Positions 1-7,818 of a stretch of 64,000 nt of DNA are shown piece after piece. Origin of the DNA: Kitasatospora sp. NBC_00374 (GTDB lineage Bacteria > Actinomycetota > Actinomycetes > Streptomycetales > Streptomycetaceae); assembly GCF_041434935.1 (NCBI RefSeq), contig NZ_CP107964.1, positions 3,906,001 to 3,970,000 on the forward strand, read 5' to 3'. The notes beneath the pieces are model-generated. The model was not told the origin of the DNA. It was given only the letters and a program-made list of their open reading frames with translations, and did not search any database. The first letter of the stretch is position 1; each line of letters opens with the position of its first letter. A program made the translations under genes and the position numbers.

Positions 1-277
1 CGGCACGGCCCGACGGTGCGTCAATTTGTCCTCGAACCCCAGTTCTTCGAGGCACTCTCCTGGCCGCACCGGAGTGCGGATGTTTCTCGGCCGTGCGAGA
101 AATGACCGCGGGTGCACCTGAGAGAGCGCGGCCGCACCCGCCCCAGCCACGGGCGACACGCAATCCCTGAGCCGCGTGAGTGACAATCACGGCCCATCCC
201 GAAGCCATCGGGCGATGATGCTGATTCGCCCGGCACCCGACCTCCAACAGTCGGGCAGAAAACGGAGGAAGAACTCT

Positions 278-520
278 ATGCGCAACATCAAGAAGGCTGC
301 CGCCCTCTCGCTCGCCGCGGCCGGCCTGGTGCTCGGTGCGGCCGGCGGTGCCTCCGCCAGCTCCAGCGCCGAGGCCGTCGTCGCCAACTCCCCCGGCGTG
401 CTCTCCGGCAACAACATCCAGATCCCGGTGCACATCCCGGTCAACATCTGCGGCAACTCGATCGGCGTCATCTCGATCCTCAACCCGGCGTTCGGCAACT
501 CCTGCGCCAACGTCGGCTGA
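278..520 (+). CDS. Short chaplin (hydrophobic aerial sheath protein)
   Basis: An 80-residue secreted protein. A signal peptide with a basic start (MRNIKKAA) and an Ala/Gly/Leu core ends near GGASA (about residue 28). It is followed by one chaplin domain with the family hallmarks SPGVLSGN, QIPVHIPVN, ICGNS and NPAFGNSC, including the two cysteines that form the intramolecular disulfide in chaplins. Chaplins assemble into amyloid-like fibrils that lower surface tension and coat aerial hyphae and spores. It has one domain and no sortase signal, so it is a short, ChpE/ChpH-like type. The ATG is preceded by the Shine-Dalgarno GGAGGA at about 265-270. Its neighbour is a second chaplin. Family assignment is firm; which lettered chaplin it matches is not decided. 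Confidence 0.93.
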   Translation: MRNIKKAAALSLAAAGLVLGAAGGASASSSAEAVVANSPGVLSGNNIQIPVHIPVNICGNSIGVISILNPAFGNSCANVG

Positions 521-562
521 CTCAGCCGGCGCTGACGCGGCTGCACTCGCGTCGACCGCGTC

Positions 563-582
563 GCACCGCCCCGTGGCGGTGC
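563..582 (+). terminator. Hairpin between the two chaplin genes
   Basis: GCACCGCC (563-570), loop CCGT, GGCGGTGC (575-582): a perfect 8-bp stem with a tetraloop in the roughly 100-base gap between the chaplin genes. It may partly terminate the first transcript or stabilise its 3' end. There is no T-tract, as is usual in streptomycetes. Confidence 0.6.
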
Positions 583-623
583 GGCGCACCCCTCCCCGTG
601 TGTGATCTAGGAGATCAACTCCC

Positions 624-908
624 ATGCAGAACGTGAAGAAGGCCGCCCTGCTCTCGGCCACCGCTGCCGGCCTGGTGCTCGGTGCGGCCGGCGGTGCCTC
701 CGCCAGCTCCAGCGCCGAGGCGGTCGTCACCAACTCGCCCGGCGTGGTGTCCGGCAACTCGATCCAGATCCCGGTGCACGTCCCGGTCAACCTCTGCGGC
801 AACTCGATCAACGTGATCGGCGCGCTGAACCCGGCGTTCGGCAACTCCTGCGCCAACGTGGACGCCCCGCACGTGCACGAGACCCCCGTGGTGGACGACG
901 ACTGCTGA
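624..908 (+). CDS. Short chaplin with acidic/His tail
   Basis: A 94-residue secreted chaplin closely related to the upstream copy: signal peptide MQNVKKAALL...GGASA, then SPGVVSGN, QIPVHVPVN, LCGNS and NPAFGNSC. Unlike the first copy it continues about 15 residues past the chaplin domain with a tail rich in Asp, His and Pro that ends in a third cysteine (DAPHVHETPVVDDDC). Short chaplins normally stop at or just after the domain, so the tail is a local novelty that could bind metal or add an intermolecular disulfide; that is inference. The start is supported by AGGAG at about 609-613. The gene most likely arose by tandem duplication of its neighbour. Confidence 0.92.
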   Translation: MQNVKKAALLSATAAGLVLGAAGGASASSSAEAVVTNSPGVVSGNSIQIPVHVPVNLCGNSINVIGALNPAFGNSCANVDAPHVHETPVVDDDC

Positions 909-939
909 TCACCCGCTGATCCGGCTCCGCATCGCGTCG

Positions 940-970
940 ACTGCCCCCCGGCCCTGAGCCGGGGGGCAGT
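940..970 (+). terminator. Strong terminator after second chaplin
   Basis: A perfect 13-bp stem, ACTGCCCCCCGGC (940-952) paired with GCCGGGGGGCAGT (958-970), with a five-base loop, lies 32 bases after the stop codon. It should end the chaplin transcript. Confidence 0.85.
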
Positions 971-1040
971 TCGCATCGGGCCCGCCGACCGGGCGGCCCG
1001 ATGGCCCAACCACCCGATCACACCGAAGGATTGGTCCCGC

Positions 1041-1439
1041 ATGGCACTCAAGACGAGTGGCACCGGCGCCCTCGCCGTACTCGGCGCGGCGATGCTGCTG
1101 GGCGGCGCCGCCCCCGCGGCACACGCCGCTCCGGCCCAGCTCGCCCAGGGCCTGCCCGCCCCGGAGATCCCGATGCCCAAGCTCGCGCCGACCGACGTCG
1201 GCCAGGCCATGGAGGGCACCACCACCGGCCTCGGCTACGCCGTCGCGCCGGTCAAGACCCTGCGGCTGGACCCCTGGGCGCAGTCCTCCGCGGACTTCCT
1301 CAACAACGGCGTGGGCGTCCAGCCCGACAACGGCCTGCCGGCCGTCGGCACCGGGACGCTGACCGGCCCGCTGACCTCCGGCGGCGGTGCCAAGGACCTG
1401 CCCGCCGTCGGCCCGCTGCTGGGCGTCCTGCCGGGCTGA
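1041..1439 (+). CDS. Small secreted protein of unknown function
   Basis: A 132-residue protein with a clear signal peptide (MALKTSG, hydrophobic core, cleavage near AAHAA at about residue 29). The mature part is rich in Pro, Gly, Leu and Ala, with repeated short motifs such as GLPA and LPAVG and no cysteine. No enzymatic motif is visible. The start has GAAGGA about 9 bases upstream. It sits between chaplins and rodlins and has its own strong terminator. It resembles small secreted proteins widespread in Streptomyces, but I cannot name a family. A role at the cell surface is inferred only from secretion and location. Confidence 0.8.
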   Translation: MALKTSGTGALAVLGAAMLLGGAAPAAHAAPAQLAQGLPAPEIPMPKLAPTDVGQAMEGTTTGLGYAVAPVKTLRLDPWAQSSADFLNNGVGVQPDNGLPAVGTGTLTGPLTSGGGAKDLPAVGPLLGVLPG

Positions 1440-1470
1440 GGACACCGCCCCGGCCCGACGGACGCACGCA

Positions 1471-1507
1471 GGAGCCCGGCACCTCCCACGGGGCGGTGCC
1501 GGGCTCC
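1471..1507 (+). terminator. Intrinsic terminator
   Basis: GGAGCCCGGCACC (1471-1483) pairs perfectly with GGTGCCGGGCTCC (1495-1507) across an 11-base loop. It lies between two convergent genes and can serve both. Confidence 0.85.
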
Positions 1508-1556
1508 CGGCCGTTCTCCGGCGCGCGGGCCGGCCGTCAGCCGACCGGCTCCCGGA

Positions 1557-2222
1557 TCACTCCCCGGTGCCGTGGTTGAGCACCCCGTCGATGCTCGTGG
1601 TCGCCGCGGCGGAGAGGGTGCGGACCGTGTCGACCGCGGACACCGGCCGGTCGTCGCCGCCGAGCGAGGCGCTGGCGCCCGGCACGGCCTGCACGCCCGC
1701 ACTCACCACCCGGGGGTCGAGCTCCCCGAAGGACAGCGCGCCGTCCGCGAGCTCTCCGCTGTGGTCGTTGAGGTACTTGACCGGCTGACCGAGTTCGAGG
1801 GCCGGGCCGGTCGCGTGCAGCGGCGCCGAGGGGGCGTCCAGGCCGAGGGTGCCGGGGGTGATCCCCTCGGCGGCGGCGGGCAGCGGCAGGGTGGTCTTGA
1901 GGGCGGGGCCGACGCTGCCGGAGGAGAGGGCGGGCACGACCTGCTCGGGCAGCAGCGTGGGCTTGTCCTGCGGCACCGGCGGCATCAGCGGGGAGGTCGG
2001 GATCGCCCCGGAGATCTCGCCGCCCTCGGCCAGCACGGGCAGCCGGCTGGTCGGGGCGCTCAGCGGGACGGTGAAGGGCACCGTCCCGGTGGACAGGCCG
2101 TCCTCCAGCGCGGCGACGTCCTGGGACGACATGGGGGCTGCCGCGGCCGCGCCCTGGGTGGCGACGACGCCGGCGCCGACCGCCAGGAGCAGGGCCCCGG
2201 TCGCCCGCTTGGAGAGCTTCAT
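1557..2222 (-). CDS. Secreted protein of unknown function
   Basis: A 221-residue protein. I start it at the ATG giving MKLSKRATG, because this opens a textbook signal peptide ending near AAAAAP (about residue 30) and has GGTGA five bases upstream; an in-frame ATG 21 bases earlier would only lengthen the n-region. The mature part is low in charge, rich in Pro, Leu, Ser and Gly, contains LPVL, PLMPP and LPLP motifs, and has no cysteine or catalytic signature. In general composition it resembles the smaller secreted protein just downstream and convergent to it. Function unknown; a cell-wall or surface role is possible given the chaplin/rodlin context. Confidence 0.78.
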   Translation of the reverse strand: MKLSKRATGALLLAVGAGVVATQGAAAAAPMSSQDVAALEDGLSTGTVPFTVPLSAPTSRLPVLAEGGEISGAIPTSPLMPPVPQDKPTLLPEQVVPALSSGSVGPALKTTLPLPAAAEGITPGTLGLDAPSAPLHATGPALELGQPVKYLNDHSGELADGALSFGELDPRVVSAGVQAVPGASASLGGDDRPVSAVDTVRTLSAAATTSIDGVLNHGTGE

Positions 2223-2404
2223 GCTGTTCACCGTTCTGTCCATGATCGTTTTATGTGCTTCGGATCGATAGCCGCCGTGCAGCGGAAAGCACTCTGTCCA
2301 AACGAGCCACGCCCGCCCGCGATTGCGAGATTAACCGGTACGGCCTATTAATCCGACCGTCTGACACTCCTCCGAGCGATCCCCGGGCCGTCCCGCAGAA
2401 TCTG

Positions 2405-2432
2405 CGTAACTTTCCCGCCGCTGATTCTTTGA
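2405..2432 (+). promoter_or_regulatory. Possible upstream sigma-BldN-type promoter
   Basis: CGTAAC (2405-2410), 16 bases, CTTTGA (2427-2432). The remembered sigma-BldN consensus is CGTAAC, 16-17 bases, CGTTGA, so the -35 is perfect and the -10 matches 5 of 6. It lies 205 bases ahead of the first rodlin and would be the distal of two promoters. Confidence 0.45.
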
Positions 2433-2537
2433 GCTGGTTGTCGCAGCCAGGACGGCGGGCAGGAGTCGGATCGCGGATCGGCTTGAAGCCCTTGGTCTTC
2501 GAGGATCGGTCGCATTCCGAAATCCCCCTGACGGGCT

Positions 2538-2565
2538 AGCAACCGCAGACCAGGTCGCTCGTTGA
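2538..2565 (+). promoter_or_regulatory. Predicted sigma-BldN promoter of the rodlin genes
   Basis: AGCAAC (2538-2543), 16 bases, CGTTGA (2560-2565): a perfect -10 and 4 of 6 at -35 against CGTAAC-N16/17-CGTTGA. Transcription would start near 2572, giving a leader of about 65 bases before the rodlin ATG at 2638. Together with the distal motif this explains most of the content of the 415-base gap 2223-2637; I see no coding signal in that gap. Confidence 0.65.
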
Positions 2566-2637
2566 ACGCTTTGCACGAATCAGCGGTCAAGCCCGCCGAG
2601 ACGACCGTCCCAAGCATTCAGAGAGGTATCTCAGCTC

Positions 2638-2982
2638 ATGCTCAAGAAGACCTTCGCCTCCGCCGGCCTGGCTGCCGCCGCGCTGGCCGCCGTAGCCTCC
2701 CCCGCCGCCGCGATCGGCAACGCGGACGGCTCCGCAGCCTCGATCCAGGGCAACGGTGGCACCAACTCCACCGGCACCTGGGGCAACCACAGCCCCAACT
2801 TCCACTTCCTCGACAACCCGAACATCTGCCTGCCGGAGATCCACAACATCGCCGTCGGTGTGGCAGGTGTCGCGGTCCCGGTCGAGGTCGCCGCGCTGAA
2901 CAACCAGCCGAAGCAGACCTGCGTCGTCGGCCAGACCACCCAGGGCAACGGCGACGGCGGTGTGTCCCACCTGGTGGGCTGA
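2638..2982 (+). CDS. Rodlin-family protein (first copy)
   Basis: A 114-residue secreted protein: basic start MLKKTFA, Ala-rich signal peptide ending near SPAAA (residue 23), then mature AIGN. Diagnostic rodlin features, by comparison with remembered RdlA/RdlB, are the AIGN start, GNGGTNSTG, SPNFH, ICLPE, VAVPVEV, QTCVVGQTTQG and a C-terminal SHL followed by a small residue; two cysteines are conserved. Rodlins form the paired-rod layer under the chaplin film on aerial hyphae and spores. It is shorter than the roughly 130-residue S. coelicolor proteins, so it is a divergent member. A sigma-BldN promoter lies upstream and a second rodlin follows. Confidence 0.82.
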   Translation: MLKKTFASAGLAAAALAAVASPAAAIGNADGSAASIQGNGGTNSTGTWGNHSPNFHFLDNPNICLPEIHNIAVGVAGVAVPVEVAALNNQPKQTCVVGQTTQGNGDGGVSHLVG

Positions 2983-3117
2983 GGCCGTCTCCGGCTGAGG
3001 CCGGGCCGGTCGGCCCCCGCGCCGCCGGCCCGGCACCACCACCCCCCAGTCCGGGACCCGTACGTACCGCACTGGTCCGGGGCCCGGCCCGCTCCCCCGG
3101 CCGGGCTCGCTCCACCG

Positions 3118-3142
3118 GCCCAACCTGAGCCACCGGTTGGGC
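3118..3142 (+). terminator. Hairpin between the rodlin genes
   Basis: GCCCAACC (3118-3125) pairs with GGTTGGGC (3135-3142) across nine bases, 41 bases ahead of the second rodlin ATG. It may be a terminator or attenuator. I found no convincing separate sigma-BldN promoter in the 200-base gap, so the second rodlin may depend on read-through. Confidence 0.55.
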
Positions 3143-3182
3143 ACCCGCTCCACTCCATCAGATCCGAAAAGGAACCTCAGAA

Positions 3183-3527
3183 ATGATCAAGAAGGCTCTC
3201 GCCATCGCCGGTATCGCCGCCGCCGGCTTCACCATGGCCACCGCCCCCGCGATGGCCATCGGCGACGCGGACGGCGCCGCCGTCTCCGGCCAGGGCAACG
3301 GTGGCACCAACCACACCGGCACCGAGGGCAACCACAGCCCCAACTTCCACACCCTGGACAACCCGAACATCTGCCTGCCGGAGATCCACAACATCGCCGC
3401 CGGCGTGCTCGGTGTCGCGGTGCCGATCGAGGTCAAGGCGCTGAACAACAACCCGCAGCAGACCTGCACCGTGGGCCAGAGCACCCAGGGCAGCGGCGAC
3501 GGTGGCGTCAGCCACCTGATCGGCTGA
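3183..3527 (+). CDS. Rodlin-family protein (second copy)
   Basis: A 114-residue paralogue of the preceding rodlin and of equal length: signal peptide MIKKALAIAG...APAMA, mature AIGDADG, GNGGTNHTG, SPNFHTLDN, ICLPEIHNI, VAVPIEV, QTCTVGQSTQG, SHLIG. The strongest conservation between copies runs from the GNGG block to the C-terminus, whereas the signal peptides differ, which fits an old tandem duplication. S. coelicolor also has a rodlin pair. GGAA lies just upstream of the ATG. A 12-bp terminator follows. Confidence 0.82.
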   Translation: MIKKALAIAGIAAAGFTMATAPAMAIGDADGAAVSGQGNGGTNHTGTEGNHSPNFHTLDNPNICLPEIHNIAAGVLGVAVPIEVKALNNNPQQTCTVGQSTQGSGDGGVSHLIG

Positions 3528-3541
3528 TCAGTCGGGTAACA

Positions 3542-3586
3542 GCGACCGCCGGGCCGGGGGATCCACTCTCCCGACCCGGCGGTCGC
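3542..3586 (+). terminator. Terminator of the rodlin pair
   Basis: GCGACCGCCGGG (3542-3553) pairs with CCCGGCGGTCGC (3575-3586); the intervening bases can form a smaller inner helix (GGGGGA with TCTCCC). It begins 14 bases after the stop codon. Confidence 0.8.
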
Positions 3587-3695
3587 CGTTTGTCCCCAGC
3601 GGTGCTCACCCGTTCGGCTGCGGTGCGTCCGGGTGACAGCGCGTCAGTTCGGGCGCGTACCGACTGTCGCCCGACGCACCATTGTGATCACGTGT

Positions 3696-3712
3696 AGTGA
3701 CCCCCCGTCACA
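3696..3712 (+). promoter_or_regulatory. Inverted repeat resembling a BldD operator
   Basis: AGTGA, seven bases, TCACA lies about 60 bases ahead of the next secreted-protein gene, just downstream of a GTGATCAC palindrome (3684-3691). An early description of the BldD operator is AGTgA-Nn-TCACc. The match is suggestive only. Confidence 0.3.
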
Positions 3713-3767
3713 CGTTCCGTCGGCTCTGTCCGCAGGGTGCCGAGGGCACGCAGAGAGAGGACATCTC

Positions 3768-4025
3768 ATGAAGAGCATGCTGGGCAAGGCGCTGCTGACC
3801 ACGGTCGCCGCCGTCGCCGTCGCCGGTGTCGCCGCCCCCGCCTACGCGGAGGTCGCCGCCGGTGGCGGCAGCGAGTTCGTGGCGTCCGCGCACGAGCCCT
3901 TCCTGGCCGGCGAGCAGCACGGCTGGGCGGTCACCAGCCACATCTTCGCGGCCGGGTACCAGTGGGGCTGGGCGACCGACACCGCGGTCGGCGGCGGCCA
4001 GGACGGCATCGCCGTCATCGACTGA
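3768..4025 (+). CDS. Small secreted protein of unknown function
   Basis: An 85-residue protein with a signal peptide (MKSMLGKALLTT, cleavage near PAYA at residue 26) and a mature region of about 58 residues that contains HEPFLAGEQHGW, FAAGYQWGW and a Gly-rich GGGQ stretch. It is notably rich in Trp, His and Gly and has no cysteine. The ATG is preceded by AGAGAGG. I recognise no family. It lies directly after the rodlins with its own terminator, so it is a candidate additional surface component; this is inference from place and secretion alone. Confidence 0.75.
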   Translation: MKSMLGKALLTTVAAVAVAGVAAPAYAEVAAGGGSEFVASAHEPFLAGEQHGWAVTSHIFAAGYQWGWATDTAVGGGQDGIAVID

Positions 4026-4040
4026 CCGGGGCCGGACGCA

Positions 4041-4078
4041 CGGAGGCCGGGTCGCGGTTCGCCGCGGCCCGGCCTCCG
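4041..4078 (+). terminator. Bidirectional terminator
   Basis: A 17-bp stem with one G-U pair and a TTCG tetraloop: CGGAGGCCGGG at the base (4041-4051) pairs with CCCGGCCTCCG (4068-4078). It separates the secreted-protein gene from convergent hemB. Confidence 0.85.
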
Positions 4079-4106
4079 GGTTTCCGTTCCCGGTGTCCCG
4101 CGCCGG

Positions 4107-5087
4107 CTACCGGATCATCCGGGCGGCCTCCAGGGCCCAGTAGGTCAGGATCTGCTCCGCACCGGCCCGGCGGATCGAGGTGAGCGTCTCCAGGATGATC
4201 CGCTCCCGGTCCACCCAGCCGTTCGCCGCGGCGGCCTCGATCATCGAGTACTCGCCGGACACCTGGTACGCCGCCACCGGCACCGGCGAGGCGTCGGCGA
4301 TCTGCCGCAGGACGTCCAGGTACGCCATGGCCGGCTTGACCATCACCAGGTCCGCGCCTTCGGCGAGGTCCTGCTCCAGCTCGCGCAGCGACTCGCGGGC
4401 GTTGGCCGGGTCCTGCTGGTAGCTCTTGCGGTCGCCCTGGAGCGAGGAGCCGACGGCCTCGCGGAACGGGCCGAAGAACGCCGAGGCGTACTTGGCGGTG
4501 TAGGCGAGGATGCCCACCTCCTGGTGGCCCGCCTCGTCCAGGGCCCGCCGGACCACGCCGACCTGACCGTCCATCATCCCGGACGGACCGACCAGGTGGA
4601 CACCCGCGTCGGCCTGCACCACGGCCATGTCCGCGTACCGCGCCAGCGTGGCGTCGTTGTCGACGCTGCCGTCCTCGGCGAGGACACCGCAGTGCCCGTG
4701 GTCGGTGTACTCGTCCAGGCACAGGTCGGACATCACCACCAGGGTGTCGCCGACCTCGGCGACCACGTCCCGGATCGCCTGCTGCAGGATGCCGTCCGGG
4801 TTGGTGCCCTCGCTGCCGGTCGCGTCCTGCACCTCCGGGACGCCGAACAGCATGATGCCGCCCAGACCCGCCTCGGCCGCCTCGACGGCCGTCCTGCGCA
4901 GGGTGTCCCGGGTGTGCTGGACGACCCCGGGCATCGAGCCGATCGGCCGCGGCTCGCTGATCCCCTCGCGGACGAAGGCCGGGAGGATCAGCTCGGCCGG
5001 ATGCAGCCTGGTCTGCGCCACCAGCCGGCGCATCGCCGGCGTGGTGCGCAGTCGGCGCGGGCGGATGGACGGGAACTGGGCGGACAC
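4107..5087 (-). CDS. hemB: Delta-aminolevulinic acid dehydratase (porphobilinogen synthase)
   Basis: Condenses two 5-aminolevulinate molecules to porphobilinogen in tetrapyrrole synthesis. The 326-residue length is typical. The two active-site lysines are visible: Lys199 in [13 protein letters not shown] and Lys251 in [12 protein letters not shown], the Schiff-base lysine. The metal-site segment reads [14 protein letters not shown], with Cys123 and Cys133 but Asp125 where the classical zinc type has a third cysteine, so it is a mixed Cys/Asp metal-site class. The start is GTG with GGAG about 9 bases upstream. It lies 59 bases behind hemD, separated by an 11-bp hairpin, so it may be only partly cotranscribed with rex-hemACD. 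Confidence 0.95.
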   Translation of the reverse strand: MSAQFPSIRPRRLRTTPAMRRLVAQTRLHPAELILPAFVREGISEPRPIGSMPGVVQHTRDTLRRTAVEAAEAGLGGIMLFGVPEVQDATGSEGTNPDGILQQAIRDVVAEVGDTLVVMSDLCLDEYTDHGHCGVLAEDGSVDNDATLARYADMAVVQADAGVHLVGPSGMMDGQVGVVRRALDEAGHQEVGILAYTAKYASAFFGPFREAVGSSLQGDRKSYQQDPANARESLRELEQDLAEGADLVMVKPAMAYLDVLRQIADASPVPVAAYQVSGEYSMIEAAAANGWVDRERIILETLTSIRRAGAEQILTYWALEAARMIR

Positions 5088-5110
5088 AGGGCGACTCCGA
5101 ACAGTGGCAG

Positions 5111-5140
5111 GCCCGGGGAGGCGGTGGGGCCTCCCCGGGC
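5111..5140 (-). terminator. Hairpin between hemD and hemB
   Basis: GCCCGGGGAGG (5111-5121) pairs with CCTCCCCGGGC (5130-5140), 11 bp, eight-base loop. It sits in the only real gap of the hem cluster and probably attenuates read-through from hemD into hemB. Confidence 0.7.
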
Positions 5141-5146
5141 GGGTGG

Positions 5147-6790
5147 TCAGCGCGCGGCCTTGCGGCGCGAGCCGGGACGGCGCTCGCTGGGCCGGTAGAC
5201 CGGCTCACCGGCGGCCGTCGCGGTGTCCCGGCGGTTGGCGCCGAACTCCGCGAGGGCCTGGGCCAGGGCGCCGGCGGACGGCGCGGGCGCCATCACGTCG
5301 ACCCGCAGGCCGTGCTCCTCCGCGGTCTTGGCGGTCGCCGGGCCGATACAGGCGATGATCGTGACGTTGTGCGGCTTGCCGGCGATGCCGACCAGGTTGC
5401 GCACGGTGGAGGACGAGGTGAAGAGCACCGCGTCGAAGCCGCCGCCCTTGATCGCCTCCCGGGTCTCGGCCGGCGGCGGCGAGGCGCGGACGGTGCGGTA
5501 GGCCGTCACGTCGTCCACCTCCCAGCCGAGTTCGACCAGACCGGCCACCAGGGTCTCGGTGGCGATGTCGGCACGCGGCAGCAGCACCCGGTCGATCGGG
5601 TCGAAGACCGGGTCGTACGGCGGCCAGTCCTCCAGCAGCCCGGCCGCCGACTGCTCGCCGGAGGGGACGAGATCCGGCTTGACGCCGAAGTCCACCAGCG
5701 CCTGCGCGGTGGTCTCGCCGACCGCCGCGACCTTGATGCCGGCGAAGGCGCGGGCGTCCAGCCCGTACTCCTCGAACTTCTCCCGGACGGCCTTGACGGC
5801 GTTGACCGAGGTGAAGGCGATCCACTCGTAGCGGCCCGTCACCAGGCCCTTGATGGCGCGCTCCATCTGCTGCGGGGTGCGCGGCGGCTCCACCGCGATG
5901 GTGGGCACCTCCTGCGGCACCGCGCCGTACGAGCGCAGCTGGTCGGAGAGGCCGTGGGCCTGCTCCTTGGTGCGCGGCACCAGCACGTTCCAGCCGAACA
6001 GCGGCTTGGTCTCGAACCAGGAGTGGGACGAGCGGTACGCGACCTGCTCGCCCACCACGGCTATCACCGAGGTGGCCGGGTCGACCGGGGCCGACACCGG
6101 GGAGGGCAGCACGCGGGCCGCCTTCAGGTCGGCGGCGATCGCGGCCAGCGTGGAGGTGAAGGTGCGCTGGCGGGTCGTGGTGCCGGAGAGCGTGGCGCAG
6201 AGCGCGGCCTCGGGCTTGCGGCCGTTGGCCACCAGCGCGTTGGCGGTGGCCGGCAGCTGACCGAGGGTGGTGCGGACCACCAGGGTGGTCTCCGGCGCGC
6301 CGAGGTCCGGCACGTGGCCGGCCAGCAGCGCGGGGCCGTCCACGAAGCGCACGTCGGCGCCGTGGCTGCCGCGCAGCGGGACACCCGCGTACGCCGGGAC
6401 GCCGACCGACTGGGCGACGCCGGGGATCACCTCGAAGGGGATCGCCGAGCGGGCGCAGACCAGCATCTCCTCGGCGGCGCAGCCGTCGAGGCCGGGGTCG
6501 CCGTCGACGGTGCGGACCACGTGCTTGCCGGCCCGGACGGCGTCCGCGACCAGCTTGGCCACGTCGAGGCCGGTGTCCTCGGCCGGGCTGTGCACCTGGA
6601 CGCCGCTCGGGCAGTGGGTGCGCACGGCGGCCGCGGTGAGCGGATCGGCGACCAGGACGTCTGCCGAGGCCAGCACGTCGACGGCGCGCAGGGTGAGCAG
6701 ACCGGGGTCACCCGGGCCGGCCCCCAGGAAGGTGCAGCGGCCGGTCGTGGGGACCGGTCCGGCAGCGGTGGCAGTGGTGGTGGGGCTCAT
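5147..6790 (-). CDS. hemD: Fused uroporphyrinogen-III C-methyltransferase / uroporphyrinogen-III synthase
   Basis: A 547-residue two-domain enzyme. Residues about 17-260 form a SAM-dependent tetrapyrrole methylase (CobA/SUMT type; [16 protein letters not shown], then a GVP-type loop), which makes precorrin-2. Residues about 275-530 form HemD uroporphyrinogen-III synthase ([36 protein letters not shown]), which cyclises hydroxymethylbilane. The fusion puts branch-point enzymes for haem and for sirohaem/cobalamin on one chain and is normal in streptomycetes. The start is the ATG that overlaps the hemC stop (ATGA). A longer open frame continues upstream but runs through hemC. The C-terminal tail is basic ([11 protein letters not shown]). 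Confidence 0.93.
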   Translation of the reverse strand: MSPTTTATAAGPVPTTGRCTFLGAGPGDPGLLTLRAVDVLASADVLVADPLTAAAVRTHCPSGVQVHSPAEDTGLDVAKLVADAVRAGKHVVRTVDGDPGLDGCAAEEMLVCARSAIPFEVIPGVAQSVGVPAYAGVPLRGSHGADVRFVDGPALLAGHVPDLGAPETTLVVRTTLGQLPATANALVANGRKPEAALCATLSGTTTRQRTFTSTLAAIAADLKAARVLPSPVSAPVDPATSVIAVVGEQVAYRSSHSWFETKPLFGWNVLVPRTKEQAHGLSDQLRSYGAVPQEVPTIAVEPPRTPQQMERAIKGLVTGRYEWIAFTSVNAVKAVREKFEEYGLDARAFAGIKVAAVGETTAQALVDFGVKPDLVPSGEQSAAGLLEDWPPYDPVFDPIDRVLLPRADIATETLVAGLVELGWEVDDVTAYRTVRASPPPAETREAIKGGGFDAVLFTSSSTVRNLVGIAGKPHNVTIIACIGPATAKTAEEHGLRVDVMAPAPSAGALAQALAEFGANRRDTATAAGEPVYRPSERRPGSRRKAAR

Positions 6791-7818
6791 CGGGCTCGCT
6801 CCCCCATCAGGTCGGCCGCGCCCTCGGCGAGCAGCCGGGCAGCCAGCGCGCGGCCCAGGGCCGCCGCCTGCTGCTCGGCGTCCTCGTCCAGGACGATCGG
6901 GCCGTTGGCGGTCATCTTCAGCAGGGTGGCGCCGTCGACGGTGCCGACCACGCCCTCCAGCCGCAGTTCGGTTCCTTCCCAGGTCGCGAGAGCCGCGACG
7001 GGGGCGGAGCAGCCGGCTTCCAGCGCGGCCAGCAGCGCGCGCTCGGCTATGACGGCGGCCCGGGTCGGGAGGTGGTCCAGCGCGGACAGCCGCCCGGCCA
7101 GGTCCGGGTCGACGCACTCGACGGCGAGTGCGCCCTGGCCGGGGGCCGGCAGCATCAGCTCGGGGTCGAGGTGCTCGGTGATCTCCTCGGCGCGGCCGAG
7201 CCGGTTGAGGCCGGCGGCGGCCAGCAGCACGGCATCCAGCTCGCCCTTGCCGACGTAGCCGATCCGGGTGTCCACGTTGCCGCGGATCGCCACCGTCTCC
7301 AGGCTCACGCCGCGGGCGGCGGCCCAGGCGTTGAGCTGGGCCATCCGGCGCGGGGAGCCGGTGCCGATCCGGGCCGGGCGCCCGGCCAGCTTCTCGATCA
7401 GGTGCTCCAGGCCGAGGCCGTCGCGGGCGACCAGGGCGTCCCGGGCGTCCTCACGCTCGGGGACGGCGGCCAGCCGCAGGCCCTCGGGTGCCGCGGTGGG
7501 CAGGTCCTTGAGGGAGTGCACGGCGAGGTCGATCCGCCCTTCCAGCAGAGCGTCGCGCAGGGCGGAGACGAAGACTCCGGTGCCGCCGATCTGGGCGAGT
7601 GCCTCGCGGGAGGTGTCGCCGTAGGTGGTGATCTCCACCAGCTCGACGGGGCGACCGGTGACCCGGGACACCTCACGGGCGATCATGCCCGACTGGGCCA
7701 TCGCGAGGGCGCTTCGGCGGGTGCCGAGGCGGAGCGGTCGCGGCTCGCCCTGGGGGCTGCTCGGTTGACCATGCATGGGTTCGTCCTGGTCGTGCTGGGT
7801 GGCTGACTGGTGGTTCAT
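6787..7818 (-). CDS. hemC: Porphobilinogen deaminase (hydroxymethylbilane synthase)
   Basis: Polymerises four porphobilinogens to hydroxymethylbilane. Seen: RLGTRRSALAMAQS near residues 30-42, HSLKDLPT (101-108), RIGTGSPRR (150-158) and the dipyrromethane cofactor cysteine, Cys270, in ALEAGCSAP. The 343-residue form starts at the ATG overlapping the hemA stop (ATGA), which adds a 25-residue polar N-terminal extension rich in Gln and His. An internal ATG (MHGQ) is a possible alternative start, but coupling to hemA favours the first. Coupled at both ends in hemA-hemC-hemD. Confidence 0.95.
   Translation of the reverse strand: MNHQSATQHDQDEPMHGQPSSPQGEPRPLRLGTRRSALAMAQSGMIAREVSRVTGRPVELVEITTYGDTSREALAQIGGTGVFVSALRDALLEGRIDLAVHSLKDLPTAAPEGLRLAAVPEREDARDALVARDGLGLEHLIEKLAGRPARIGTGSPRRMAQLNAWAAARGVSLETVAIRGNVDTRIGYVGKGELDAVLLAAAGLNRLGRAEEITEHLDPELMLPAPGQGALAVECVDPDLAGRLSALDHLPTRAAVIAERALLAALEAGCSAPVAALATWEGTELRLEGVVGTVDGATLLKMTANGPIVLDEDAEQQAAALGRALAARLLAEGAADLMGERAR

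Noticed and set aside
1..277. Gene or clear promoter at the window start, including a 71-codon minus-strand frame
   Set aside because: No recognisable protein, and no convincing BldN-type -35/-10 pair ahead of the first chaplin.
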